Source: Adiantum capillus-veneris | Lineage: Eukaryota; Streptophyta; Polypodiopsida; Polypodiales; Pteridaceae | DNA: 64,000 nt | Direction: 5' to 3' | Assembly: GCA_014529385.2 (NCBI GenBank) | Contig: CM043942.1 | Coordinates: 20,878,991-20,942,990, forward strand | In this document: positions 10,758 to 22,009 of the stretch, in pieces | Layout: each line of letters opens with the position of its first letter | How positions within the stretch are numbered: position 1 is the stretch's first letter | Notes under the pieces: model-generated | Told to the model about the DNA's origin: nothing | What the model saw: the letters and a program-made list of their open reading frames with translations, nothing else | The model's database searches: none | Made by a program: the position numbers and the translations under genes

Positions 10758-11733
10758 CTCTGCAGCAGTTCTGGGTGCTTTAGCTTGCTAGGACACACTG
10801 TATTTTGTCATTGGCCATCTCTATTCCATTGCGGGAAACCACATGTCCCAGTAGCTGTCCCTTTCATACTAGAAAAACAGATTTGAATGGATTCAAACAA
10901 ATCCTCTTCTCCTGACAGCGTTTAAAAACCATCTCTAGGAATAGAAGGTGTTGTTCCTCATCTGAATAGACAATGAAGTCATCCATAAAAATGGCGAGGA
11001 AACGATGAAGAAATTCATTAAACATCTCCATCATACACTGATGAAAAGTTGCTGGTGCATTGCACAGGCCAAAAGGCATCACCAGATACATGAAAGCTCC
11101 CCACTCAGTGATGAAAGTGGTCTTGGCTCTATCTTCAGGAGCGATCTGTAACTGGTTATAACCGCTATAACCATCCATGAAGCTATACATCTCATATCCT
11201 ATGATCTCATCAAGCAACATATCAGTAAAAGGTAAGGGAAATGGATCCTTAATAGTCTGGGTATTTAGTTACCTATAGTCGACACAAACTCTCAATTTCC
11301 CATTCTTTTTGGGAATGACAACTATGGGAAATAAACAATCACTGCTTGCCACTTCCGTAATGAATCCAGCCTTGAGAAGATTATCAATCTCCTCCTTGAC
11401 CTTCTTTGCATAGTTGGGGTTCATCCGGTATCTTTGCAATCTTATTGGCCTAGCATCCGGTTTTAGTGGTATTCGGTGCTGACAGACTTCAGGATCTACT
11501 CCCTTCAAATCTGTATGTTCCTAGGCAAACACATCTTTATAGTTCTGGAACATTTTGTGTGCCTTTTCCCTCATTGTTGGGTTGAGGTGCTTGTTAACCT
11601 TGATCATTCTGGGATTTTCCTCTAATCCCAGGTTCCACTCTTCTACTTCCTGATCGTCTGGGCGCAACCTGTTTGGTCCGCCTCCTTTTCGTTTGGTTGA
11701 TTCTTCAACGTAGTCCCAGGATGGTCCATTCAT
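10758..11733 (-). pseudogene. Element 2 reverse transcriptase
   Basis: The N-terminal RT piece (11269-11508) has AGFITEVASSDCLFPIVV and NGKLRVCVDYR. The palm piece (10864-11220) has FMDGYSGYNQLQIAPEDRAK, MPFGLCNAPATFHQ and the intact active site IFMDDFIVYS. Stops or frame changes separate the pieces at about 11265 and 10860. The piece at 11521-11733 is the protease-RT linker. RT would copy element RNA to cDNA in the particle. Confidence 0.9.
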
Positions 11734-11825
11734 TTCTGAATCATTATTCTGATCCAGTTGGTATTCTTCAGAACATACTAGTTCCTCTACTATGTCAGTA
11801 TCAGCTAGTTCCTCTATTCTTCCAG

Positions 11826-12731
11826 TTAGCTGAACTGTTCTTTCCCTGCATTGACTTCGGTAAACTGTTCAGGGAATTGTCTCTTCTGCTTGTCGGCCTG
11901 CTCTTTGTTCAGCAAGACTACATTCAAGTCGATTTTTGCCAAAGGAAATATGTTCATATCCGCTAGCATTCGCTCGATTTTCTTGGCTCTGTACTTCTGA
12001 CACACCTCCTTCGGCCTCAGTTCCTTTTTCCAGCTCCTGGTATTTTTGGTTTGGATTTGGATTCTGCCACTAGCCCTTTCTATGGTCAGAGTTTGGTTTG
12101 CATAGTCATGAACAACATGTGTTGTTCTTAACCATGGGCTCCCTAGTAGCATTCCATATGCTCCCTGCACATCTAGGACTAGGAAACTGGTTTTGAATTT
12201 CTCCCCCCCAACTCTTATCTGCATGTTTTCAATCATACCCGTCGCCTGTACAACTCTATGATCTGCCGTTCTCACTTTGAATGGTATTGGTTTCATATTA
12301 ATGATACCCATTCTTTGTTGAAGATGGGCTCCCATTATGTTGACTCCTGCCCCTCCATCCAGGATAACGCTTGAGAGAGGTTCCCACTGCTTCCTGACCT
12401 TGTAGTCTACCTGAATAAGTGGAACTTCATCATCCCGAACAGCCGTCAGGTCCACTGTTCTGGCCTCTGCCTCAGTCTTCCTACGCTGTCTGATAAAGTT
12501 GGCCGCCTCATGCAAGGTCTTTCTTATATCCTCCAGCTCTACATTCAACTTCTGGATTCTATCACAAATTTTCACATGAATTTCTTCTCTCTCTTGGTCA
12601 GACTGATTGTTAGAGCTTGAAGAACTGGTATCTTCACACTGCCATTCTTCTTTTGCAGTGCTTCTACTCTTTCCATCCACTCCCATTTCATCAGCTAGTC
12701 CATGTACCACAGCCAACATGGTCTCTGTCAT
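11826..12731 (-). pseudogene. Element 2 aspartic protease
   Basis: An open frame of 301 codons. After an acidic, Ser-rich start (DTSSSSSNNQSDQERE) comes the retropepsin: catalytic VILDGGAGVNIMG about one third to halfway along and the distal YGMLLGSPWLRTTHVVHDY. The catalytic Asp-Gly-Gly-Ala looks intact. A further about 100 residues lead towards RT. It would cut the Gag-Pol polyprotein. Confidence 0.88.
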
Positions 12732-12854
12732 GGCCGGTACTGACTTATCTTTATCAGCCGATTGGGCTGGTATCCTCTGAATGACTCTAGCTTCGGAACT
12801 TTTTGGCTGCTCTGGCAGCTTCTTAGCTAAATCCTCCGTGATTTTAGCTTCTAG

Positions 12855-14524
12855 TTCCCGCTACTCTTGCCACTCATCTACCACCTTTTCTTTACCTTTG
12901 GCCTTCCAAAATTCCCTTCGTTGAGCCCACTTGCTGCTCTTAGGATTGACTGGTACTTCTGAAATGTCTGGGATTTCTTCAATGACTACTCCCTTGCTCC
13001 TGGTAACCACCTTGACTGGGACTGGCTCTAGTGCCTTAGCAACAGTAGTAGTCGTTACAGGTGCATCTCGACATTGGGTTGCAAAATGACCATACTTCCC
13101 ACAAGTATAGCATTTCATGCTCTTGTTTTGGAAGTTGCCTCTTCCTCTTCCTTTGCCCATTCCTGGTTGGTATCTGCCACGTCCTTGACCAGTACCACTG
13201 GTACCCGGTCTCTCCTCTTGAGCTACTTTGACTGGTTCTACCTTCACTGGTTCAGTGTAGGCAACCACTGACAGATCCTTCCCTTTCTTAAAATGGTGAA
13301 TTTTGATGCCACAATTATTCCATAGGTGACCAAAGGCCTTGCAGTAGGTACATTGTGGACATTCAGTGGAGATATGGTCCTTGGATTTGCATCTTGAACA
13401 CCAAGTCTCCATCTTTTGGACTGGCTGTCTTGTGTGGCTAATTTCTGCAATTTGCCTAGCCATCTCTTCAATTTTCTTGGTTCATGACCCCTTCTTTGAT
13501 TTCTCCTTTGCTCGTTCATTGGAGCTGCTCTCGGAGCTACTGGACATTTCACTAGAATCAGAAGTTTCAGAGCTACTGCTACTGGCCTTGCACTTCTTGT
13601 GGCTCTTCTCCTTCTTAGCCTGTTGTTCCAGCTTTAATGCCCTTTGGACCAGATCATTGAATTTTTTAGTAGGGGATGGTACTTCTTGTTCCCTAAGCTT
13701 CTTGCTTCTGAACCCATTCAGGAACCATGCCCTTAATCTCTTCTCAGACGGCGGTTCTTGCAACTGCCTGGTTAGCTCTTTTATCTTTTCCACATAGCTG
13801 CAGACTGACAAATTTCTCTGTTTGATCTTATCTAATTCACAGAGAATATCTTCGTCTTCTCTATTGTCTGAATATTCCAACTTGAAGGCCTTAAGCAATT
13901 TGTTATATGATCTCAGCTGGCATGTAGGGTAATGGTAATACCATTTCCTCGCTGCCTCCTTCAAGGTTTGTGGAAAATATTCCCCCTAATCATCCTCATC
14001 AATGTTTTTTAGTTCAACATACTACTCGAAAGCTTGTATGTGAACATCTGGATCATCCTTTTTTCCCCCTTTGAATATTGGAAAAGAAATCTTCAGGGAA
14101 GCTCTGTAATTATTTTGATTACTACTGATCTTGGCACTTCTCTTCTTGGCTTAAGAATGACGCTTGGGAGCCTTCTTGCAATTGTCAGTGTCAGCATCCC
14201 AATCAATCTCTGTCTGTGTCTCAGTGTCTTCTTTGGTTTGTCTGCTAGAAGTATGGTGACTTCCCTTAATGCCCTTGGTATCCTCATCTCTCTGGCGAGA
14301 CTGAGAATTCTTGGAACTCTTTGCCTTCCGTGCTTCCCGTTTTGCTCGTCGGCGTCGAGAATGACTGGAGTGTTGTGAGTCCTGCGCCTCATCAGGCTGA
14401 CTATGCTCCTCGCCTCAATGTCATTCATCTTCTCTTGCTTTGGGTCAGACTCTCTTCCTGACTCCTCAGGAATGGGGTCCACACGAATGGTAGATTTCCG
14501 GCCACGATTGGATTTTGGTGCCAT
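12855..14524 (-). pseudogene. Element 2 gag with three zinc knuckles
   Basis: Likely start is the ATG at 14524 (MAPKSNRGRKSTIRVD), the first after the primer site with gag-like sequence. The gag core is at 13482-13964 (AARKWYYHYPTCQLRSYNKL, then LRAWFLNGF), followed by a Ser/Glu-rich tract. In the next frame (12861-13463) lie three CCHC knuckles: CSRCKSKDHISTEC, CTYCKAFGHLWNNC and, after a Gly/Arg-rich stretch, CYTCGKYGHFATQC. All three keep their ligands. Frame changes at about 14000-14090 and 13470 break the gene. The knuckles would bind and package the RNA. Confidence 0.88.
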
Positions 14525-14580
14525 TGCTGAAAACTTCAACTGGCAGAAGAGTCTTTCAATCAACGATCTTCAACTCGAGC

Positions 14581-14595
14581 CACCGTGATCGCCAA
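14581..14595 (-). other. Element 2 primer binding site (probable)
   Basis: On the minus strand this reads TGGCGATCACGGTGG, right after the T-rich LTR end (CTATTT), the usual layout for Tat/Athila-type elements. I cannot name the primer tRNA. Confidence 0.6.
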
Positions 14596-15058
14596 AATAG
14601 AATTGGAGCTAATCTCTTGAGACAGCTAATTCCAGTGTTGAAAGATTTCAGCTACTAGTATGGGAAGATTTCAGACATCAAATTGAACAGAAATCAGAGA
14701 CTAAACTGGAATGTGTATACTGAAATAAGAATCAGACTTAGGTACTGGAATTAAGGTTCAGATTCAGAAGACTGGACGAGAAGTAAGTATAACTGAAATA
14801 TATGCCATGATTGGGGTTACAGATCAAGATTACAGCAAATATGATTACAGAGAGAAAGTACAGCAGAAACAATACTGCCAATGATTCTCAAGTACAATTA
14901 TAGCCAAAGTGCTAACCCAAGTGATAACAACTGCCAGCCCGATTACAATGTAATGGGCCCTATTAATACACTTTGGGTTTACTGTAGTAATTACTAAGTA
15001 GTTCGCTGCCCATCTTCTAAGAAGACGTTCCCACATAGTGACTTTCCAACCGTCTACA
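14596..15058 (-). repeat. Element 2 5' LTR
   Basis: About 460 bp of non-coding sequence between the probable primer site and the split LTR of element 3. Its minus-strand start is TGTAGACGG. The inner end is uncertain because the 3' partner LTR is outside the window. Confidence 0.65.
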
Positions 15059-16682
15059 ACTACACAGGCTTGCAACTTTCAATCACACACTCAGGGAAAA
15101 AAGCCCTCAAATTTTTGCATTTACATTATTTTATAGGGGTGCCTCTAGGAGCTTCAGAAAAGAAATGATGGGTCAGTTTCTCCTCCCATGGCCTTCACTC
15201 AGAGCTCTTTTTGGAATTTTTTTGCATTGCTTACACCTGGCATAGTTCAATTTTGGAAACAATTGTATGGTGTACATATTTTGACTCCTTGTCCCTTCAA
15301 TTTGGCCGCCCGGTCTTGCTATTCTTGGGCCTTTGAGTTTGCTCTCTTGCTTTGGCTTGACCTTCCTTGCTTGATCTTTGGATGTCCTTGGCCTCTCTCT
15401 CTCTCTCCACTATGGAACCAACTCCTTTCATGAGGGGGGGAGCAATAGCGACGTCCCTATTGCCCTCCCTCGTTACCTTCAAAAATATGGGGTCCTTAAC
15501 GGCCGCGGGATCAACCACGAGCAGGAATGCCGCATCATCATCACCTCCACATGGGCATCAAATCCTCTGCACTGCCACCACGGGCCAAAACCACTACCAC
15601 GCATCACGCGCAGCACCCAGCAGGGCCGCCCACTCGCGTGCCATAGCCAACGAGGAGGGAGCTCCCTTCTCTCCTCCCTTTGATACCCAATGAGAGCTCA
15701 TGCTCCTATATATATAATGTGGCCCCCTTTCTTCTGCCATCGCATATGGGATGATTTGCATGCCATGTGGCATCCCTTGAAGCCCAAGCCTTCAAGGCTT
15801 TGGAAAAACCACCTTAAAAAAAAAAAAACAAATTTGGTTTCCTCTAACTTGCCCTGCCTGCCCATTGGCTGCCGCTAATGATCCATTTGCCGAGCCGTAG
15901 AACCCGGCCGCAAGCTCACCGTGGCGACTTGAAGATGCCTGGATCCAACCGCATTTTGGGATTTCCCAAGACTCCATACTGAGGGCACAAAAATCGATCA
16001 AAGCATCTGCAACCAACTTTGGACAAAGACACCCAATCTTCCGACTGTTGTAACTTTCTGCTTCAGACTTCGTTTGACATGCAGTCACTTCTTGCTAGCT
16101 CCGTATGATGCATATCCTGCTATAGAACTTCTTCGATGCTCAAAAGATGCCAGATGGTGCATTCTCCAGTGCCGCCAAGCGGGCTCAAACCTGCGGGCTC
16201 AAACCCGGCCCCTCGAAAAACTTCAACTGGCCATAAAATGCAAACCATAGCTCTGATCTTCAACCTGAAAAGACGGGTAGACTCCGTGAATTGAGCTCTA
16301 TAGAGTTGTACCTCGACTTCCACTTGGACCACCTGTCTCGAGATGCCCTGTCCGGCAATAATCTACAATCCGCTAAAACTTCAACCTTCAATAACTTGGG
16401 CTCCGTATCTCGGTTTGGTGAGCCGTCTCCACCTGTTCCTTCAGCACTTCAAGCTCTTCATTCTTGGACCCAAAAGTTGCACTTTGGATCTCCTTCATCT
16501 GCTACCCAAATTAGCCCCTCATGGAGCCTTCCTTAGCCTAGAAGCCGCATCAGGCATACACCTCCACTGCTACCTGTCATCCCATGATTTTCCTAGATGC
16601 TCTAGTCCCTTGCCATGCTTCTACTTGTTTGCATACATCTGCCCATGCCATCTTCTAGAGTCGACACACTTTGGCTGCACCA
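15059..16682 (-). repeat. Element 3 3' LTR (truncated by element 2)
   Basis: Aligns with 22430-24018 along its length. Its right end is ...GCACCA, giving a minus-strand start TGGTGCAG. The missing inner/outer portion, equivalent to 22010-22429, should lie left of element 2, outside the window. Confidence 0.88.
15707..15716 (-). promoter_or_regulatory. TATA box in element 3 3' LTR
   Basis: TATATATATA, conserved in the partner LTR at 23059-23068 about 950 bp from the LTR start, fitting a U3 promoter read leftwards. Confidence 0.5.
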
Positions 16683-16698
16683 TCATTGCCCACCCCCA
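16683..16698 (-). other. Element 3 polypurine tract
   Basis: The minus strand reads GGGGGTGGGCAATGA directly before the LTR start TGG. Element 5 has a similar tract (GGGGATGGGCAAATTA). Confidence 0.75.
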
Positions 16699-16843
16699 TG
16701 TTGAGCATTAATGTTCAACCACAAAAGAGATTTTATTCATTACTAACTGCAAAACATGGCACACACTATGAGAAAACTAAAACCATATGTACATATTTTT
16801 ATTGCACCCTATTTCCAAACCTTCAAGTGGGTTTTCCCACCCC

Positions 16844-18060
16844 CTACATAAGAATCTGATGCACTGCTAGCACTAGCTCCCTTTCAAAATAGATCTTGAG
16901 ACGCAGACCATTAACCTTGTGTTTAAGAAACCGACCATCCAACCTGATGAGTGCATAAGTACCATTAGGAAAAACTTGATGAACCTTGTAGGGTCTCATC
17001 CACTTTTTTTTGAACTTCTTCCAAAAGGTGAATTCAAGATAACTCTCGTACTTCATCACTAGATCGTCCTTCTCAATCCGCTTGGCTAGCAAATGTTGGT
17101 TGAACTTTGCCACTCTCCTCTCTCAGTGCTTCACATAAAAATCTACCACCGCCTCATGATCCATCTTCAAAGTTTCAAGACTTATAATCCTATCCTGCAA
17201 AACATCTTGATGAGTCTTATCAATTCGCCACAAACCTTTGAGAACCCCTAGTTGCACATGCACAGGCAAGACTTCTTCCTTGCCATATACCAACTCATAT
17301 GGAGTAAAGTTGGTTTCCACCTTATATGAAGTCCTGTAAGCCCACAAACATTTATCAAGATTAGATTCCCACTCTTCAACCTATTGGTATATATACTTTG
17401 TAAGAATCTTGACTATCTACCCATTGGCACTCTCCACCAAACCATTGCACTACGGGTGGTATGGAGATGAAAATTGGTGTTGAATCCCCAATTTCTCCAC
17501 TAAGGCATGCACCAACTTACTTTTCAACCCTTGTCCCCAATCTGATATAAGCACCCAAGGCACTCCAAAGCGACAACATATGCAATCAAATACAAATTGG
17601 GCAACACTATGCGCATTTACCTCTTTGACCGCTTTAGCCTCGACCCACCGTGTAAGGTAGTCTATGGCCACTACCACATATTTCTTACCGCTCGCTGACT
17701 TGGGCAATGGACCAATTGCATCCAAACCCCACTTTTCGAAGGCATCATGTGCGATAATAGCCCCTTGCTGCTCGGCTACCAGTTGTCTTTCACACATCAC
17801 TTGGCACTGATGACATGTATTGCACCAATAATGCACATCTCGCACAATAGAAGGCCACCAGAACCCACTTCTTAAGATACGAAACAAAACTTGACTCTTA
17901 CCCTGATGACCGCTTTTCTCATGGCATTGCTCCAATACCATACCGATCTCTTCCTTGTAAAGGATACGACGTAGCACACCATCTCCACCGTGCATCATAA
18001 GATCTTCTCCAACCAGAGTGAACCTTTTAGCCGAACAAATCTCCTCTTTTGCAGCTTGGA
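16844..18060 (-). pseudogene. Element 3 integrase
   Basis: From right to left: zinc finger (HEKSGHQGKS, then WCNTCHQC), core with GLDAIGPLPKSASGKK (first Asp) and VLISDWGQGLKSKL (second Asp). A TAG replaces Gln after PYHP at about 17450, and the catalytic-Glu motif CNGLVESANG continues beyond it. Downstream frames give LWAYRTSYKVETNFTPYELV-like sequence and a C-terminal domain (MRPYKVHQVFPNGTYALIRL). All three catalytic acids are present, but stops at about 17450, 17410 and 17115 kill the gene. The 17995-18564 frame overlaps its N terminus, implying a frameshift near 18050. Confidence 0.87.
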
Positions 18061-18564
18061 AAGCCTGTCGGAACATTGACCTGTACTCAAGAAATCATCA
18101 ATATCCTTCAAAGTCTCTCTACCTGCATAAGTGGCCGGCCCCACATACAAACTTGACACTTGAGTCTGAACATGGCTGCTAGCCAACCAATCTGCTTCCC
18201 GGTTTTGTTCTCTTCTCACATGTTTGAACTGCACTGCTTCAAAAAACTTCAATAGCTTCTTTATGGAAAAAAACCAATTCTTGAGGGAATCCCTCTTTAC
18301 CTGCCATTGGTCCAAAAGTTGTTTGACAACTAGTAGAGAATCACTTTTTACGACTAACCTTGATATGCCAAATTTAATGCATGTCTTAAGTCCCAGGTGC
18401 AAAGTAAGATATTCTGCTTCATTGTTGGTATGCACCTCCTCCAAGTCGTAAGATTTGGAAAAAATAATTGTGCCATGTGGATCTTGAATGACTACACCTC
18501 TACCTGCTTTCTGTGTTACCCTTTTGTAAGCGCCATCAAACCACATCGTGAAGGCCCCTTCCAA
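18061..18564 (-). pseudogene. Element 3 second (archaeal-type) RNase H
   Basis: One open frame with motifs typical of the additional RNase H of Tat-lineage elements: MWFDGAYKRVTQKAGRG (first acid), TNNEAEYLTLHLGLKTC (second), VVKSDSLLVVKQ (third) and HVRREQNREADWLAS (fourth). All four acidic positions look intact. It lies between the first RNase H and integrase. Such domains are known in plant Tat elements and are thought to back up or replace degraded native RNase H function. Confidence 0.85.
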
Positions 18565-19900
18565 GTCAGGTTCCTACTTATCCTCCTCTCGTACCACCCT
18601 TGGATAATTTGGTAACTCAACTTCCTTGTTGACTAGGATATCCGCCAAATGAGACCGCCGTGTGTGATCCACTTTGAACTCAAACTCAAATTGTTGAAGC
18701 TCGATTACCCACTTCATGATTCATTTCCCTGGCTTCAAGTGTAGCACCACTTCAGTCAAAAGATTGCTAGACATCAATACATAAAACTTTCGAACGACCA
18801 GATATACTTTGAACTTTCTACAGGCAAAGACCAAAGCCATCACCCACTATTCCACCTCCATATAAGTAGCTTCACCCGGACTAATGACCCTACTTTCGAA
18901 TTAAATAGGCTTATAGCTCCTTCCCACCTTTTGTAACAATACTGCTCCGATAGCCACCATTCCCACCGTCATAGCAATATAAAAAACATCCTCATGGTTA
19001 GGAGGGCATACTGTAGGTAACTGACATAGAATACCTTTCACTTTATCAAATGACTCTTGAGCTTCTTCATCCCATTGAAATCCATGCACCTATTGAGCCC
19101 TTTTCTGAAGAGGGTAGACATATTGAGACAACATTCAAAAGAAGCGTGATAAATACTTTAACTTATGCACGAATGACGCCAATCCCGTTGCATTGGTTGG
19201 AGGCTCCATAAGAACCAATGCTTTCACCTTCTTCGGGTCTGCTTCAATTCCGTTCTGTGATACCACATGACCCAGCAAACTGAACCCTTGGTTGTGCTAT
19301 CTTTCACTTATTTGGATTCAATTGACCTCCTTCTTCATCTAGCCTTTGAAAACATAGCCTTAACTTGGACAAATGTTCTACCCTGGAACTACAGCAACCA
19401 ATATCATCCATAAACACTCTGATGAACTTACCCAAGTATGGCCCGAACACCTTGTTCATCCAATCTTGAAATGTCACATACGCATTCACCAGTCCAAAAG
19501 GCATTCTGCGGTAGGCAAAGCAACCCCATGGAGAAACAAAGGTAGTCTTTAATTGGTCCTCCAAAGCAATACCAATTTGAAAATACCCTGAAAACCCATC
19601 CATAACGGAATAGCGTTCATGTCCGACAACCTAGTTTAAAATCTCATCTTGAAATGGTAGGGGGTAATGAGTCCGCTTGGTTGTAGCATTCAAAGGATTA
19701 TAATCTACACGTAGTCGCCATTTTCCTTTTTTTTTGGGGTAATGACAACAGGAGAGACCCACTCAGACTCTTTTACTGGATATATAATACCTGCCTCAAG
19801 CAACTTGTTGATCTCCTATCATAGAGCTTCCTTTTGAATATCTCCTAACCTCCTGAGCTTCTATGCTTTTGGCATGTATCCTTCTTTAAGTAGAATCGGA
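18565..19900 (-). pseudogene. Element 3 reverse transcriptase and first RNase H
   Basis: The RT palm is at 19304-19603: MDGFSGYFQIGIALEDQLK, RRMPFGLVNAYVTF (the usual Pro-Ala is Tyr-Val) and the active site RVFMDDIGCCSS. RT N-terminal sequence lies further right (19650-19870) in broken frames. A first RNase H remnant is at 18901-19089 ([29 protein letters not shown]); the usual first catalytic Asp falls in FYIAMTVG and appears lost. The loss of this first RNase H alongside an intact second one fits the Tat pattern. Confidence 0.82.
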
Positions 19901-19971
19901 TGCTCCACTCCTTTAGCTCCCCTCAGATCCTTATACTCTGCTGCACATAGGTCCATATAGCCTTCCTTCTC

Positions 19972-20590
19972 CTACTTTGTTAAATCTGTACCTATCATAT
20001 CTTCCACCTCTTCAGCTTGCAAACTACAAACAGGAACTTGCATACCCCTCCTTGCAGTGGTAGAGTCGACTATGACTCCGAATAAATCTGTATCCAGCTT
20101 CAATAAATCCTCATCACTCTCTTCTTCTTCGACACTGGTCAACCCTTCATCATAAGTAGACTCCATTTCATACTCATAACTGGTACTGAAATCTCTATTA
20201 TCTCCACCTGCTGAGGGATGCAAACGACTTTCCTTGGTCTTTAGGTCCAACACAATCTGTCCTCCATTTTCCCGATCTGACAAGGTAAACACCCCAGTCT
20301 CCCAATCTTGCTTGGCTCCAATTGCCAGCAACCATGGACTCCCCAAGATAATTGGATAAGCATTTTCTCTTGCTTTCATGACAAAAAAATCAGTTAAGCA
20401 TTCAATTCCCATAACCTTTATCTTCACATCCTGTGCCACTCCTAAACAATGAGCTTTGGCATGATTAGCCATTCTCATTCGCACATTGGACCTGACAATA
20501 GCTTTAATGCCAATATCCCGCATAGAAGATTCTGTAATAACACAGACTTGGGCACCACCATCGATGTAGGCTTGAACCTATTTCTTCTTT
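19972..20590 (-). pseudogene. Element 3 aspartic protease
   Basis: The catalytic motif YIDGGAQVCVIT is at about 20540-20575, just upstream of the open frame 19972-20523. That frame has VRMRMANHAKAHCLGVAQDV, the distal AYPIILGSPWLLAIGAKQDW, and an acidic tail (SVEEEESDEDLLKLD). Elements 5 and 6 have the same YVDGGAQ...ILGxPWL layout, so all three are related. A stop just before YIDGGA breaks continuity with gag. Confidence 0.82.
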
Positions 20591-20599
20591 TCCAGCAAA

Positions 20600-21931
20600 A
20601 CATCCACCACCAGAAGCACATTGGTCGAACTCCCCACCTTTAAGGCTAGATTTTGTACCGTATGCACATCTCCTCCCACTCAAGAAAGCCTCGTACTGAC
20701 ACTAGTCGACCACTGCCTTCTTAATTTAGGGTTTAGTGCAAGCAGCTGCCCAAAAGTGATGTTAGCCTTTTGATTTTGAACATCTCTTACCAAATCATAC
20801 TTAGGATTGCCGCGTCCCAACTGAAAATCCTTTTGGGTAATTCCTCGACTTCGCCTTCTTCTGCTTGGCTATGGCTGCTCTCTACCTTCATTTACCTTTT
20901 CTTTCCCCTTCTTTGCTCTAGTTTCACACTCCATCTCAGTCTGCCTTTCACCTCATGCTCTTTTGTTGGCCATAATGTAACCTCCTACCTGTCAACACCA
21001 ATAATGTTAACCCTTGGTATTTCATCATTACCTGATGTAGCCGCATGTGCTTGGTTTTCAACCTCTTGCTGCCCTCTTTGGCCATTAAACTGTGCCTCAC
21101 CCCGACCTCGACCAAACAGAGGGTATGCCACCCCTTTCCCTTGGTGGGTGAGGGAAATCTGGAGCATAGTGGCCCTCCTCTACGCAATTGTAACACCTGC
21201 CAGGAAATTGCCTAGCTCTGCCCCTTCCTGTCCTTGCTTGACCTCTGTCCATAACACTTAAACGAAACTCTTTCATTTGCTCAGACAAATCTTGAATTGT
21301 ACATACCCATTGTTGAGGAACGGTTGCTACCCCTCGATTGGGCTGATTCTCCATTTGAACTTCTTCTCTCGGACTTGAAGTTGGGTTGGGAACCATCGCC
21401 TCATACCCCAATGCGCCTTGCTCAATCTTTTTCTTTATTTTATGGCTCTTAGACCGCGCATAGCAACAACCCCATTGTAATTCTCGGGGCCCTCAAAATC
21501 CACCTTTTCACGAACTTTGGGATGCAAACAAGACATAAATTTTTCCAATCTAAAGTACTCACCACCATTGACCAACTACATGGCCACTACAAAGTCCCTC
21601 CAGCACTCTTCGAAGTGGGCGAGGAAGACACCAAATTCCTTGTTCACGTCCTGCTTCAATTTTTTCAATTTTGCATCCAAGTTGACAAGAGATACCTCTT
21701 TTCAAACATTTTGCAGAAAACGGGCCCGCAATGCCGGCCACATAATTCTTGGCTCTCCCTCCAACGCATAGAACCATGTCTTTGCTTTTCCCCGCATCAA
21801 CAACGGGATCGTTTGCGTTTTGCTATCTTCATTCGGCATATGCAATGACATCATATACAACTCAAAATCGACCATCCACTCTTCCGGATCACCTTCTCCG
21901 GCGAAAACTGGTCCATAACTATGTGTTGCCA
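20600..21931 (-). pseudogene. Element 3 gag
   Basis: The likely start is near 21931 (MATHSYGPVFAGEGDPEEWM), the first ATG after the primer site that opens the gag match. The gag core has MRGKAKTWFYALEG. After a break between 21702 and 21411, the next frame has QWVCTIQDLSEQMKEF and a zinc knuckle CYNCVEEGHYAPDF in which the last Cys is Phe. The N-terminal 37 codons of the open frame reach into the LTR and are not counted. Confidence 0.8.
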
Positions 21932-21984
21932 TCTCTCCTTGATGGAAATAACTGTCCTTGATCAACACCAACGGGCAATCAGCG

Positions 21985-22003
21985 GCTCCTCCATGGGGGC
22001 AAC
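21985..22003 (-). other. Element 3 primer binding site
   Basis: The minus strand GTTGCCCCCATGGAGGAGC corresponds to TGGTGCCCCCACTGAGGAG in element 4 and TGGCGCCCCCACGGAGGA in element 6, a few bases after the LTR end. The tRNA is not identified. Confidence 0.65.
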
Positions 22004-22009
22004 AGAAGA

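Larger units (their letters stand above)
6328..15058 (-). mobile_element. Element 2: Ty3/gypsy with extra ORF after integrase
   Basis: Reading right to left: 5' LTR, primer site, gag with three zinc knuckles, protease, RT, a single RNase H, integrase, then an unrecognised long ORF. Its 3' end (rest of the extra ORF and 3' LTR) lies beyond element 1, outside the window. Its right edge splits element 3's LTR: the minus-strand LTR start TGTAGACGG abuts ACTACACAGG, which is continuous in the intact LTR copy at 22430. That places the insertion there, with ACTAC as the likely target duplication. No chromodomain or second RNase H was seen. Confidence 0.88.
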
